Shown: piece after piece, positions 16,088-23,801 of the stretch
Numbering within the stretch: position 1 is the first letter of the stretch
Layout of the letters: every line of letters begins with the position of its first letter
NCBI GenBank assembly: GCA_040393065.1
Contig: JBEBUW010000012.1
Location: 1-64,000 of the forward strand
Direction of reading: 5' to 3'
DNA from: JACCWM01 sp040393065
GTDB lineage: Bacteria > Myxococcota_A > Bradymonadia > Bradymonadales > Bradymonadaceae
Length of the DNA stretch: 64,000 nt
The notes under the pieces: model-generated
Databases searched by the model: none
What the model was told of the DNA's origin: nothing
What the model saw: only the letters and a program-made list of their open reading frames with translations
Translations under genes and position numbers: made by a program

Positions 16088-17038
16088 ATGAATCATGGAA
16101 GCGTCATCCAGATATTTCTTACCGACGGAAGCGTTACCGGCGTTCGACACGCAGAACTCAGCAACTGGACAGGCCAGGCCATTGCTTTCCCTCGCACTCG
16201 AATCAATGAAGTAAATAAGTATGTAGCCGAAAACTATAAGAATGGAAAAAAAACCGGCGTCTACTTCTTGTTCGGCTCGGCCGGAACCGATGTGGCATAC
16301 ATCGGGGAATCCGACGATACCTATCACCGGATTGGCCAACACCTGCAAAAAGATTTCTGGAACGAAGCGGTCGTCTTCACAAGCAAAGATTACAACCTGA
16401 CCAAAGCCCATGCCCTGTATTTAGAGGCACAGCTCATCATTCAGGCGAAACACAACAAACGTTACACACTGGAAAACTCACAATTCCCTCCGATCCCGTC
16501 GCTTGCCCCCGCAGATCGCGCCGTCATGCATGAATTCCTTCAGAAAATGAGGATACTGCTCGGCGCCCTGGGATACCGTATATTAGAACCCATGGCTTCA
16601 CACACTATCTCCGAGAACCTGGAGTCTTCGTCTAACAACAAATCTTCCATAACTACAAAACCTCAAGACTCCGGAGTTTTAACCTTTGGCGTATCCAACG
16701 CTCAAGCGCGCGGCCTCCAGACGGACGAAGGCTTCATCATCTTAAAAGGCTCCCAGATGGTTACATCGGATACGTCATCCATCCCCGCCAACGCCAAAAA
16801 AACCCGCGCCTTTCTAATAGAAACATCACAAGTCATCCCCTCAAACGATGCCTATCTATTCACCGAAGATTATATATGCACATCGCCTAGCACCGCCGCC
16901 GCCATCGTCTCAGGCTCCAGCCGAAACGGCCTCATTTCCTGGACCGACTCCACCGGGAAACAACTAAAAACGCTCTTGGAAGAACAGATGAAAACGCTCG
17001 AAACTACAGAAACCACCAACCCACTGGTTTCCACGTAA
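16088..17038 (+). CDS. GIY-YIG nuclease-fold protein with DUF4357 domain
   Basis: A 316-residue protein. The GIY-YIG core lies at about residues 55-125: GVYF (57-60), YIGE (71-74), R81, H85 and the late acidic residue E113 in LYLEAQLI, matching the usual catalytic layout G-(V/I)-Y, Y-I-G, R-x-x-x-H, E. Residues about 210-300 (GLQTDEGFIILKGSQ, then SPSTAAAIVSGSSRNG) match DUF4357, often appended to GIY-YIG proteins near restriction systems. It probably binds or nicks DNA; whether it joins the type I system is unknown. It lies between the tandem repeats and hsdR on the same strand, 160 bases before hsdR. TATAGA at 16071-16076 may be a -10 box. Confidence 0.85.
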   Translation: MNHGSVIQIFLTDGSVTGVRHAELSNWTGQAIAFPRTRINEVNKYVAENYKNGKKTGVYFLFGSAGTDVAYIGESDDTYHRIGQHLQKDFWNEAVVFTSKDYNLTKAHALYLEAQLIIQAKHNKRYTLENSQFPPIPSLAPADRAVMHEFLQKMRILLGALGYRILEPMASHTISENLESSSNNKSSITTKPQDSGVLTFGVSNAQARGLQTDEGFIILKGSQMVTSDTSSIPANAKKTRAFLIETSQVIPSNDAYLFTEDYICTSPSTAAAIVSGSSRNGLISWTDSTGKQLKTLLEEQMKTLETTETTNPLVST

Positions 17039-17200
17039 CCGTACCGCCTGGCTCTACGTCACCACGCCTCATTGTAAGCCTTCTCCGACCTCACCATACA
17101 ATTCGCATATTTAGGACTGCTACCCTCTATCGAACCATGCTATGGTCCCGGCATCATGCCGTGGCTCGGCAAACCGAGACGTAAAATGGGAGTGGAGCCG

Positions 17201-19594
17201 ATGAAGAAAAAGCAGTTCTCTGAGCGCGATATCTGTACGAAGTTCATCACACCTGCCTTAGAACGAGCAGGTTGGGATATCGGCACACAGATTCGCGAAG
17301 AGTTTTCGCTCACCAATGGGCGCATCATCGTTCGTGGCAAAATGCACACCCGCGCAAAGAACAAGCGCGCTGATTATGTGCTGTTCCACAAAGCCAACAT
17401 CCCCATCGCCATCATTGAAGCCAAAGACAACAACCACTCCCTTGGCGACGGCATGCAACAAGGCCTGGGTTACGCCGAGATGCTGCAAGTTCCCTTCGTA
17501 TTCAGCAGCAACGGCGACGGCTTTTTGTTCCACAACAAAATCGCCACCGACGGTATCCTGGAGCGTGAACTGTCACTGGATGAGTTCCCCAGCCCTGAAA
17601 CCCTCTGGCAGATGTGGGCCGAGCATCGCGGCCTGACTGAGCAACAAAGCGAGCTTGTCACACAAGATTATTACAGTGATGGCAGCAATAAAACGCCGCG
17701 CTATTACCAACTCCTGGCAATCAACAAAACCGTTGAAGCCGTGGCTCGCGGTCAAGACCGCATCTTGCTCGTCATGGCGACTGGCACAGGCAAAACCTAC
17801 ACTGCGTTTCAAATCATCTGGCGACTCTGGAAGGCCAAAGCTAAGAAACGCATTCTGTTTTTGGCCGATCGCAACATCCTCGTCGACCAGACCATGACCA
17901 ACGACTTCAAGCCGTTTGGTGCGACGATGACCAAAATCACGAAACGGCAAATCAACAAATCCTTTGAGGTTTACCTGTCTCTTTACCAGGCAGTCACCGG
18001 CAACGAGGAAGAGCGCAATATCTACAAGCAGTTCAGCCCGGACTTTTTCGACCTCATCGTGATCGACGAATGTCACCGGGGCAGCGCTGCCGAAGACTCT
18101 GCCTGGCGCGAAATCCTCGAATACTTTTCGTCCGCCACCCAGATTGGTCTGACCGCCACTCCCAAAGAAACCAAAGACGTCTCCAATATCGATTATTTCG
18201 GCGCGCCTATTTACACGTATTCCTTACGTCAGGGGATCGATGATGGATTTCTCGCACCGTACAAAGTCGTACGCATCGACCTCGACAAAGACCTGACCGG
18301 CTGGCGTCCCGACAAAGGAATGGTCGACAAATACGGTGAGGAAATCGAAGACCGCATCTACAACCAGCGCGATTTCGACAAAACCCTTGTGCTCGAAAAG
18401 CGCACCGAACTGGTCGCCAAAAAGATCAGTGATTTCTTAAAGCAAACCAATCGCTTCGACAAAACCATCGTCTTTTGCGACAACATCGACCACGCCGAAC
18501 GCATGCGGCAGGCACTGGTCAATGAAAACGCCGACCTCGTGGCCCAGAACCACAAATACGTCATGCGCATTACCGGCGATAACGAAGAAGGAAAGGCTGA
18601 GCTGGATAACTTCATCTTTCCAGAAAGCACATACCCGGTCATCGCAACCACCTCCAAATTGATGAGCACCGGAGTCGACGCACAGACTTGCAAACTGATC
18701 GTGCTCGATCAACGCATCCAGTCCATGACCGAATTCAAACAGATCATCGGGCGCGGCACCCGAATCAACGAAGATTACGACAAGTTCTACTTCACCATCA
18801 TGGACTTCAAAAAGGCCACGGAGCTTTTTGCCGACCCTGATTTTGACGGAGAACCTGAGCAAATTTACGTGCCACAACCTGGCGATCCACTGGTCCCACC
18901 CGATGAGCCCGATGAATCCATCATCGACGGCGACTTCGATCTACCCGGTGGTTTCGATGAAGATTTCACGGGTGACTTTGAAGATGACCTTGGAGGTGAC
19001 TTCGAAGGAGGTTCCGACGAAACCGGCTCCCGCGTACGACGTTATGTCGTAGCCAACGTCGAAGTCCGCGTCGCCGCCGAACGCGTCCAATACTTCGATG
19101 CCGATGGCAAGCTGATTACTGAATCGCTCAAGGACTACACACGTAAAGCTCTCGCCAAAGAATTCCGCTCACTCGATGAATTCCTTGTCCGCTGGAGCAG
19201 CGCTGACAAAAAACAAGCTGTTATCGACGCTCTCAGGGAAGAAGGCATCTTCTTCGAAGCACTCGCCGAAGAAATCGGCCGAGGACTAGATCCCTTCGAT
19301 TTGATATGTCACGTCGCCTGGGACCAACCGCCGCTCACCCGCAAAGAGCGCGCCGAACAGGTCAAAAAGCGCAATTACTTCGCCCGCTACGGCGAGCAAG
19401 CCCAGCGCGTGCTCACCGCCCTGCTCGACAAATACGCTGACGAAGGCATAAGTCCCATCGAGGAAACACAGATCCTCACTATCGCGCCCTTCTCGCAACT
19501 CGGCACCCCGATAGAACTCATTCGCAGCTTTGGCGGATTGGACAAATACCAGCACGCCCTTCACGAACTTCAACAAGCGCTTTACAGCGCATAA
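17201..19594 (+). CDS. hsdR: Type I restriction enzyme R subunit (EcoEI-like)
   Basis: HsdR is the translocase and nuclease of type I restriction complexes. This 797-residue protein carries the expected parts. The PD-(D/E)xK nuclease has D58 in KRADYVLF and E73-A-K75 in IIEAKDNN. Helicase motif I is ATGTGKT at 193-199. Motif II is DECH in LIVIDECHRG, motif III is LTATP, and motif VI is in QIIGRGTRI. An acidic Gly-rich linker and an EcoEI-type C-terminal domain (YVVANVEVRVAAERVQYFDADGK) follow. ATG 17201 is preferred; ATG 17186 is also possible. A 27-base gap separates it from hsdM, consistent with an hsdR-M-x-S operon. Intact and without frameshift. Confidence 0.95.
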   Translation: MKKKQFSERDICTKFITPALERAGWDIGTQIREEFSLTNGRIIVRGKMHTRAKNKRADYVLFHKANIPIAIIEAKDNNHSLGDGMQQGLGYAEMLQVPFVFSSNGDGFLFHNKIATDGILERELSLDEFPSPETLWQMWAEHRGLTEQQSELVTQDYYSDGSNKTPRYYQLLAINKTVEAVARGQDRILLVMATGTGKTYTAFQIIWRLWKAKAKKRILFLADRNILVDQTMTNDFKPFGATMTKITKRQINKSFEVYLSLYQAVTGNEEERNIYKQFSPDFFDLIVIDECHRGSAAEDSAWREILEYFSSATQIGLTATPKETKDVSNIDYFGAPIYTYSLRQGIDDGFLAPYKVVRIDLDKDLTGWRPDKGMVDKYGEEIEDRIYNQRDFDKTLVLEKRTELVAKKISDFLKQTNRFDKTIVFCDNIDHAERMRQALVNENADLVAQNHKYVMRITGDNEEGKAELDNFIFPESTYPVIATTSKLMSTGVDAQTCKLIVLDQRIQSMTEFKQIIGRGTRINEDYDKFYFTIMDFKKATELFADPDFDGEPEQIYVPQPGDPLVPPDEPDESIIDGDFDLPGGFDEDFTGDFEDDLGGDFEGGSDETGSRVRRYVVANVEVRVAAERVQYFDADGKLITESLKDYTRKALAKEFRSLDEFLVRWSSADKKQAVIDALREEGIFFEALAEEIGRGLDPFDLICHVAWDQPPLTRKERAEQVKKRNYFARYGEQAQRVLTALLDKYADEGISPIEETQILTIAPFSQLGTPIELIRSFGGLDKYQHALHELQQALYSA

Positions 19595-19621
19595 ATCTTT
19601 TCACAATCGGAACACGAAAAC

Positions 19622-21088
19622 ATGTCAATCGGTACACTTGTAAAGTCCATCCAGGACATCATGCGCAAAGACGTTGGTGTTGATGGCGACGCACAACGCA
19701 TCAGCCAGATCGTCTGGCTCCTTTTCCTCAAAATCTTCGACGACAAAGAACAAGAATGGGAATTCACCGTTCCCAACTATCAATCTCCTATCCCAGATCA
19801 TTTGCGCTGGAGTAACTGGGCCAAAGACGATGAAGGCATCACCGGCGAGGAGCTGATTGATTTCGTAAATAACGAACTCTTTCCCGCTCTTAAGCAGCTC
19901 GCCACTGCCGCAGGTGTTTCACCGCACGGAAAGGTCGTCGGCTCAGTATTTGCCGATGCTTACAACTACATGAAATCCGGCACGCTACTTCGTCAGGTAG
20001 TCAACGCCATCGAAGCCGACGTGGATTTCAATTCCTCCACCGACCGCCATCTCTTCAACGATATCTATGAAAAAATCCTCGCCGACCTCCAATCCGCAGG
20101 CAATGCCGGCGAGTATTATACGCCCCGCCCTGTGACGCAGTTCATGGTCGATATCCTCGACCCGCAGCTTGGCCAGACCATTCTCGATCCCGCTTGCGGC
20201 ACTGGCGGCTTTCTCACTTGCGCGATCGACCACCTCAAAAAACAAGTCAAAACACCTGACGACCTGCGAATCCTGCAATCCAATATTTATGGCGTCGAGA
20301 AAAAACCTCTGCCCCACATGCTCGCCGTCACCAATATGATGCTTCACGGCATCGACGTGCCCACCAATATCCAGCACGACAACACTTTAAGCCGCCCGCT
20401 CCGCGACTACGGCCCCAAAGATCGCGTCGATATCGTCCTCACCAACCCACCCTTCGGCGGCCAGGAAGAAGACGGAATCGAAACCAACTTTCCCCGCAAA
20501 TACCAGACTCGCGAAACCGCCGACCTCTTCATGGCGATGATCATGCACCGCCTCAAACCCAATACCGGCAAGGCTGCAGTCGTCCTCCCCGACGGCTTCC
20601 TCTTTGGCGAAGGCACCAAGGCCACCCTCAAGAAAGAACTCCTCGAAGAGTTCAACCTCCACACCATCGTCCGCCTCCCCAAAGGCGTTTTCTCGCCCTA
20701 CACCACCATCTCCACCAACATCCTTTTCTTCGAAAAAGGCGGCCCCACTCAGGACGTCTGGTTCTTCGAACACCCCTACCCACCCGGCTACAAGGCCTAC
20801 TCCCGCACTCGCCCCCTCACCATCGGCGAGTTCGACCGCGAAAAGAAATGGTGGGGCGGACCGGAGCGCAGAGGCCGCAAAACCACCGAACATGCCTGGA
20901 AAATATCTGCCGAAGAAATCGTCGAGCGCGGCTACAACCTCGACTGCAAGAACCCACACGAAATCATCGTCGATCATGGCGACCCCGCCGCGCTCATTCA
21001 GGAATACCACGAAATCGCCCGCCAGCTCGCCGAAGCCCAGCAAGCCCTCAAAACCGAGCTGATGGCAGCCCTCGAGAGAACACCATGA
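19622..21088 (+). CDS. hsdM: Type I DNA methyltransferase M subunit
   Basis: HsdM transfers methyl from S-adenosylmethionine to adenine in the site chosen by HsdS. At 488 residues it is the normal size. An N-terminal helical domain (residues 1-150) is followed by GEYYTPRPV, the AdoMet motif I DPACGTGGF at 189-197, and the N6-adenine catalytic motif NPPF in VLTNPPFGG. The end is helical and contacts HsdS. Its stop codon overlaps the rhuM start as ATGA (21085-21088), so the two are translationally coupled. The gene looks intact and expressed with its neighbours. Confidence 0.96.
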   Translation: MSIGTLVKSIQDIMRKDVGVDGDAQRISQIVWLLFLKIFDDKEQEWEFTVPNYQSPIPDHLRWSNWAKDDEGITGEELIDFVNNELFPALKQLATAAGVSPHGKVVGSVFADAYNYMKSGTLLRQVVNAIEADVDFNSSTDRHLFNDIYEKILADLQSAGNAGEYYTPRPVTQFMVDILDPQLGQTILDPACGTGGFLTCAIDHLKKQVKTPDDLRILQSNIYGVEKKPLPHMLAVTNMMLHGIDVPTNIQHDNTLSRPLRDYGPKDRVDIVLTNPPFGGQEEDGIETNFPRKYQTRETADLFMAMIMHRLKPNTGKAAVVLPDGFLFGEGTKATLKKELLEEFNLHTIVRLPKGVFSPYTTISTNILFFEKGGPTQDVWFFEHPYPPGYKAYSRTRPLTIGEFDREKKWWGGPERRGRKTTEHAWKISAEEIVERGYNLDCKNPHEIIVDHGDPAALIQEYHEIARQLAEAQQALKTELMAALERTP

Positions 21089-22134
21089 GCGAAGATAATA
21101 AAAAGCTAATCCGCAATAGCACTGCCGAATTCCTGATCTTCACTGGTCAGGCCGGCGAACAAAGCATCGAAGCGCGTTATGAAGATCAAACAATCTGGCT
21201 TAGCCAGAAGTTGATGGCCACGCTATTTGATGTAACCGTACCCACCATCAACGAGCACCTGAAGAACATCTTCGACTCCGATGAACTCAGTCGCGAGGCA
21301 ACTATTCGGAATTTCCGAATAGTTCAAACCGAGGGGAACCGCGACGTCACCCGCAACGTAGAGTTCTATAATCTCGATGCGATTATCTCTCTCGGTTACC
21401 GCGTCAATTCGGTCCGAGCAACCCAATTCCGCCAATGGGCAACCCAAGTATTGAAAGAATTTGCCATCAAGGGATATGTGCTGGACAAAAAGCGCATGGA
21501 GAATGGCACCTTCCTTGATGAAAACTATTTCGAACAACTGCTTGCAGAAATTCGAGAAATACGCCTTAGCGAACGCCAGTTCTACCAGAAAATCACCGAT
21601 ATCTATGCGACCAGCGTGGATTATAACAAGTCAGCTCCTACGACGAAGGAATTCTTCGCAAAAGTGCAGAATAAATTACACTTTGCAATCCATGGACATA
21701 CTGCCGCAGAACTGATTCACCAACGAGCTGACAGCAGTCAATCACATATGGGGCTGACTTCATGGGCGAATGCACCCGACGGTAAAATACTAAAATCTGA
21801 TGTGGCCATTGCCAAGAACTACCTGAACAAGGAAGAGCTGGAAGCGTTAGGTCGCATCGTCAACGCCTATCTCGATATTGCCGAAGATCGTGCGCTACGA
21901 AAAATCCCAACCACCATGGAAGACTGGGCCAAACGTCTGGATAATTTTCTCGAACTCACTGATCGCGATATCCTTAAAAATGCTGGCAAAATATCTGCAA
22001 AAATTGCGAAAGAACATGCCGAAGGCGAGTTCGAAAAATATCGCATCGTTCAAGATCGCCTCTTCGAAAGCGATTTCGACAAAGTAATCAAACAAATAGA
22101 ATCCTCAGTTAAAGACAAAAAAGAAGATGAATAA
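21085..22134 (+). CDS. rhuM: RhuM family protein inside the type I operon
   Basis: A 349-residue protein of the RhuM family, first named from a Salmonella pathogenicity island and often found in type I restriction operons. Family marks are the early TIWLSQKLMATLFDV winged-helix-like segment, INEHLKNIF, REATIRNFRIVQTEGNR, EFYNLDAIISLGYRV and the later LLAEIREIRLSERQFYQK. The C-terminal region is helical. The Fic-like label used in some databases is not supported by an HPFxxGNG motif here. Start and stop overlap hsdM (4 bases) and hsdS (8 bases), so it is built into the operon. A role in specificity, toxicity or immunity is unproven. Less C-biased than hsdM, suggesting a separate origin. Confidence 0.9.
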   Translation: MSEDNKKLIRNSTAEFLIFTGQAGEQSIEARYEDQTIWLSQKLMATLFDVTVPTINEHLKNIFDSDELSREATIRNFRIVQTEGNRDVTRNVEFYNLDAIISLGYRVNSVRATQFRQWATQVLKEFAIKGYVLDKKRMENGTFLDENYFEQLLAEIREIRLSERQFYQKITDIYATSVDYNKSAPTTKEFFAKVQNKLHFAIHGHTAAELIHQRADSSQSHMGLTSWANAPDGKILKSDVAIAKNYLNKEELEALGRIVNAYLDIAEDRALRKIPTTMEDWAKRLDNFLELTDRDILKNAGKISAKIAKEHAEGEFEKYRIVQDRLFESDFDKVIKQIESSVKDKKEDE

Positions 22135-23764
22135 CCAGACCGCCCAGCTCCTCGAACAACACTTCGACACCGCCTTCAGCGCCCCCGACGGCATCAAAAA
22201 ACTCCGTGAGCTCATCCTCACCCTCGCCATGCAAGGCAAGCTCGTTCCTCAGGACCCTGACGATCCTCCCGCCAGCCAGTTGTTAAAAGAGATCGAGGCG
22301 GAGAAAAAACGCCTCGTGCAAGAAGGCACGATCAAAAAGCCCAAGCCATTGCCAGCCATCAAGCCAGAAGAAGTGCCTTACGAAATACCAAAGAGTTGGG
22401 AGTGGGTGCGAATTGGAGCTGTCACAAATATTTCTACTGGAAAGCTGAATGCAAATGCTGCAGTAGATGATGGCATGTATCCTTTTTTCACTTGCTCTAA
22501 TACGCCGTCAGAGATCGATACTTACTCATATAACACTGAAGCTGTCCTGCTCGCAGGAAATGGCGACTTCAACATAAAGTATTATCGAGGGAAGTTTGAT
22601 GCTTATCAGCGAACATACATAATAGAGCCAATAAAATCTGAATTAAAGCACACTTACTATGGTATTAAGAATTGTTTAGCCGAAATCACAAAAAGTCATA
22701 GAGGCTCGGCAATCCCATATTTAAGACTTGCTGATATAACTCACCCTCTTATACCCCTCCCACCTCTCCCCGAACAGCACCGCATCGTCACTAAAATTGA
22801 CCAGCTCATGGCGCGCTGCGACGAACTCGAAAAACTACGCGACGAGTACGAACAAAAGCGCCGCAACGTCCACACCGCAGCCCTCAATCAATTGCTGGAA
22901 GCCCAAACAGACGACAGCTTCACCGACGCTTGGCATTTCATCACCCAACACTTCACCGAACTCTACTCCATCAAAGAAAACGTCGATGAGCTACGCAAAG
23001 CCATTCTCCAGCTTGCGGTGATGGGTAAGTTGGTGCCGCAGGATCCTGATGATCCGCCAGCCAGCCAGTTGTTGAAAGAGATCGAGGCGGAGAAAAGGCG
23101 CTTGGTTAAGGAAGGGGTGATCAAGAAGCCTAAGGCGTTGCCGAAGATTAAGGCGGAAGAAGTGCCTTACGAGATACCGGAGAGTTGGGAGTGGTGCCGC
23201 ATTTGGGATATTGCCAAAGTAATAACATCTGGTTCGCGTGACTGGGCAAAATATTACTCGGAATCTGGTGCTGTTTTTGTGACTATGGGAAACTTATCAC
23301 GCGGAAACTATCAGCTTCGCATGAATACTATTCGTTATGTCAATCCACCTTCTGATGGCGAAGGGGCCAGAACTAGGCTAAAAGAAAATGACTTGCTAAT
23401 ATCAATTACAGGTGATGTAGGAAACCTTGGTTTAATTCCACCAGAATTCGGAGAGGCATATATTAATCAACATACATGTTTACTCCGATTCATGCCTCAT
23501 TGTAGAAATCTGTATTTTCCAGAACTAATGAGAACTGCTTTAGTAAAACGTCAATTTGATGCTCCACAACGTGGTATAAAAAATAGCCTTAGATTAAGTG
23601 ATGTTGGAGAAATACTAATTCCCCTCCCACCCCTGCCTGAACAACACCGCATCGTTGCCAAGATCGACCAGCTTATGGGGATGTGTGACGTGTTGGAAGA
23701 ACAGATCGAGGCGGCGACTGTTAAAAAGACCAGGTTGTTGAGTGCGTTGGTGGCGGCCGTTTAA
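22127..23764 (+). CDS. hsdS: Type I specificity subunit S with mosaic halves
   Basis: HsdS recognises the two halves of the target site. This 545-residue protein has two target-recognition domains, each preceded by a near-identical block starting GKLVPQDPDDPPASQLLKEI at residues 37 and 300, and each closed by PLPPLPEQHRIV-x-KIDQLM. DNA of the two recognition domains (about 22400-22740 and 23210-23620) is AT-rich. The first conserved block uses C-ending codons, while the second block and the C-terminus use G-ending codons (for example LSALVAAV as TTGAGTGCGTTGGTGGCGGC). This points to domain shuffling. It overlaps rhuM by 8 bases. Intact, full-length; the sequence recognised cannot be predicted. 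Confidence 0.95.
   Translation: MNNQTAQLLEQHFDTAFSAPDGIKKLRELILTLAMQGKLVPQDPDDPPASQLLKEIEAEKKRLVQEGTIKKPKPLPAIKPEEVPYEIPKSWEWVRIGAVTNISTGKLNANAAVDDGMYPFFTCSNTPSEIDTYSYNTEAVLLAGNGDFNIKYYRGKFDAYQRTYIIEPIKSELKHTYYGIKNCLAEITKSHRGSAIPYLRLADITHPLIPLPPLPEQHRIVTKIDQLMARCDELEKLRDEYEQKRRNVHTAALNQLLEAQTDDSFTDAWHFITQHFTELYSIKENVDELRKAILQLAVMGKLVPQDPDDPPASQLLKEIEAEKRRLVKEGVIKKPKALPKIKAEEVPYEIPESWEWCRIWDIAKVITSGSRDWAKYYSESGAVFVTMGNLSRGNYQLRMNTIRYVNPPSDGEGARTRLKENDLLISITGDVGNLGLIPPEFGEAYINQHTCLLRFMPHCRNLYFPELMRTALVKRQFDAPQRGIKNSLRLSDVGEILIPLPPLPEQHRIVAKIDQLMGMCDVLEEQIEAATVKKTRLLSALVAAV
22235..22317 (+). repeat. HsdS internal repeat, copy 1
   Basis: This 83-bp block encodes the conserved segment before the first recognition domain. 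Copy 2 is at 23024-23106. The peptides are almost identical, while synonymous positions differ widely at the 5' end and are identical over GAGATCGAGGCGGAGAAAA at the 3' end. Confidence 0.85.
23024..23106 (+). repeat. HsdS internal repeat, copy 2
   Basis: Second copy of the hsdS conserved block, before the second recognition domain, with G-ending codon choice unlike copy 1. Similarity continues through the EEVPYEIP-x-SWEW segment to about 23195. Confidence 0.85.
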
Positions 23765-23771
23765 GGGTTAA

Positions 23772-23797
23772 GGAGTTCATGAGTTAAAGGCTCATTA
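23772..23797. terminator. Hairpin between convergent genes
   Basis: AGTTCATGAG pairs with CTCATTATGAACT, with one unpaired base, between the ends of hsdS and the convergent coiled-coil gene. There is no T run, so it may be only a weak bidirectional terminator. Confidence 0.35.
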
Positions 23798-23801
23798 TGA
23801 A

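Noticed and set aside
15854..16411. Minus-strand open frame of 185 codons across the tandem repeat and GIY-YIG start
   Set aside because: It is antisense to a well-supported GIY-YIG gene and its C-terminal half is only translated repeat DNA.
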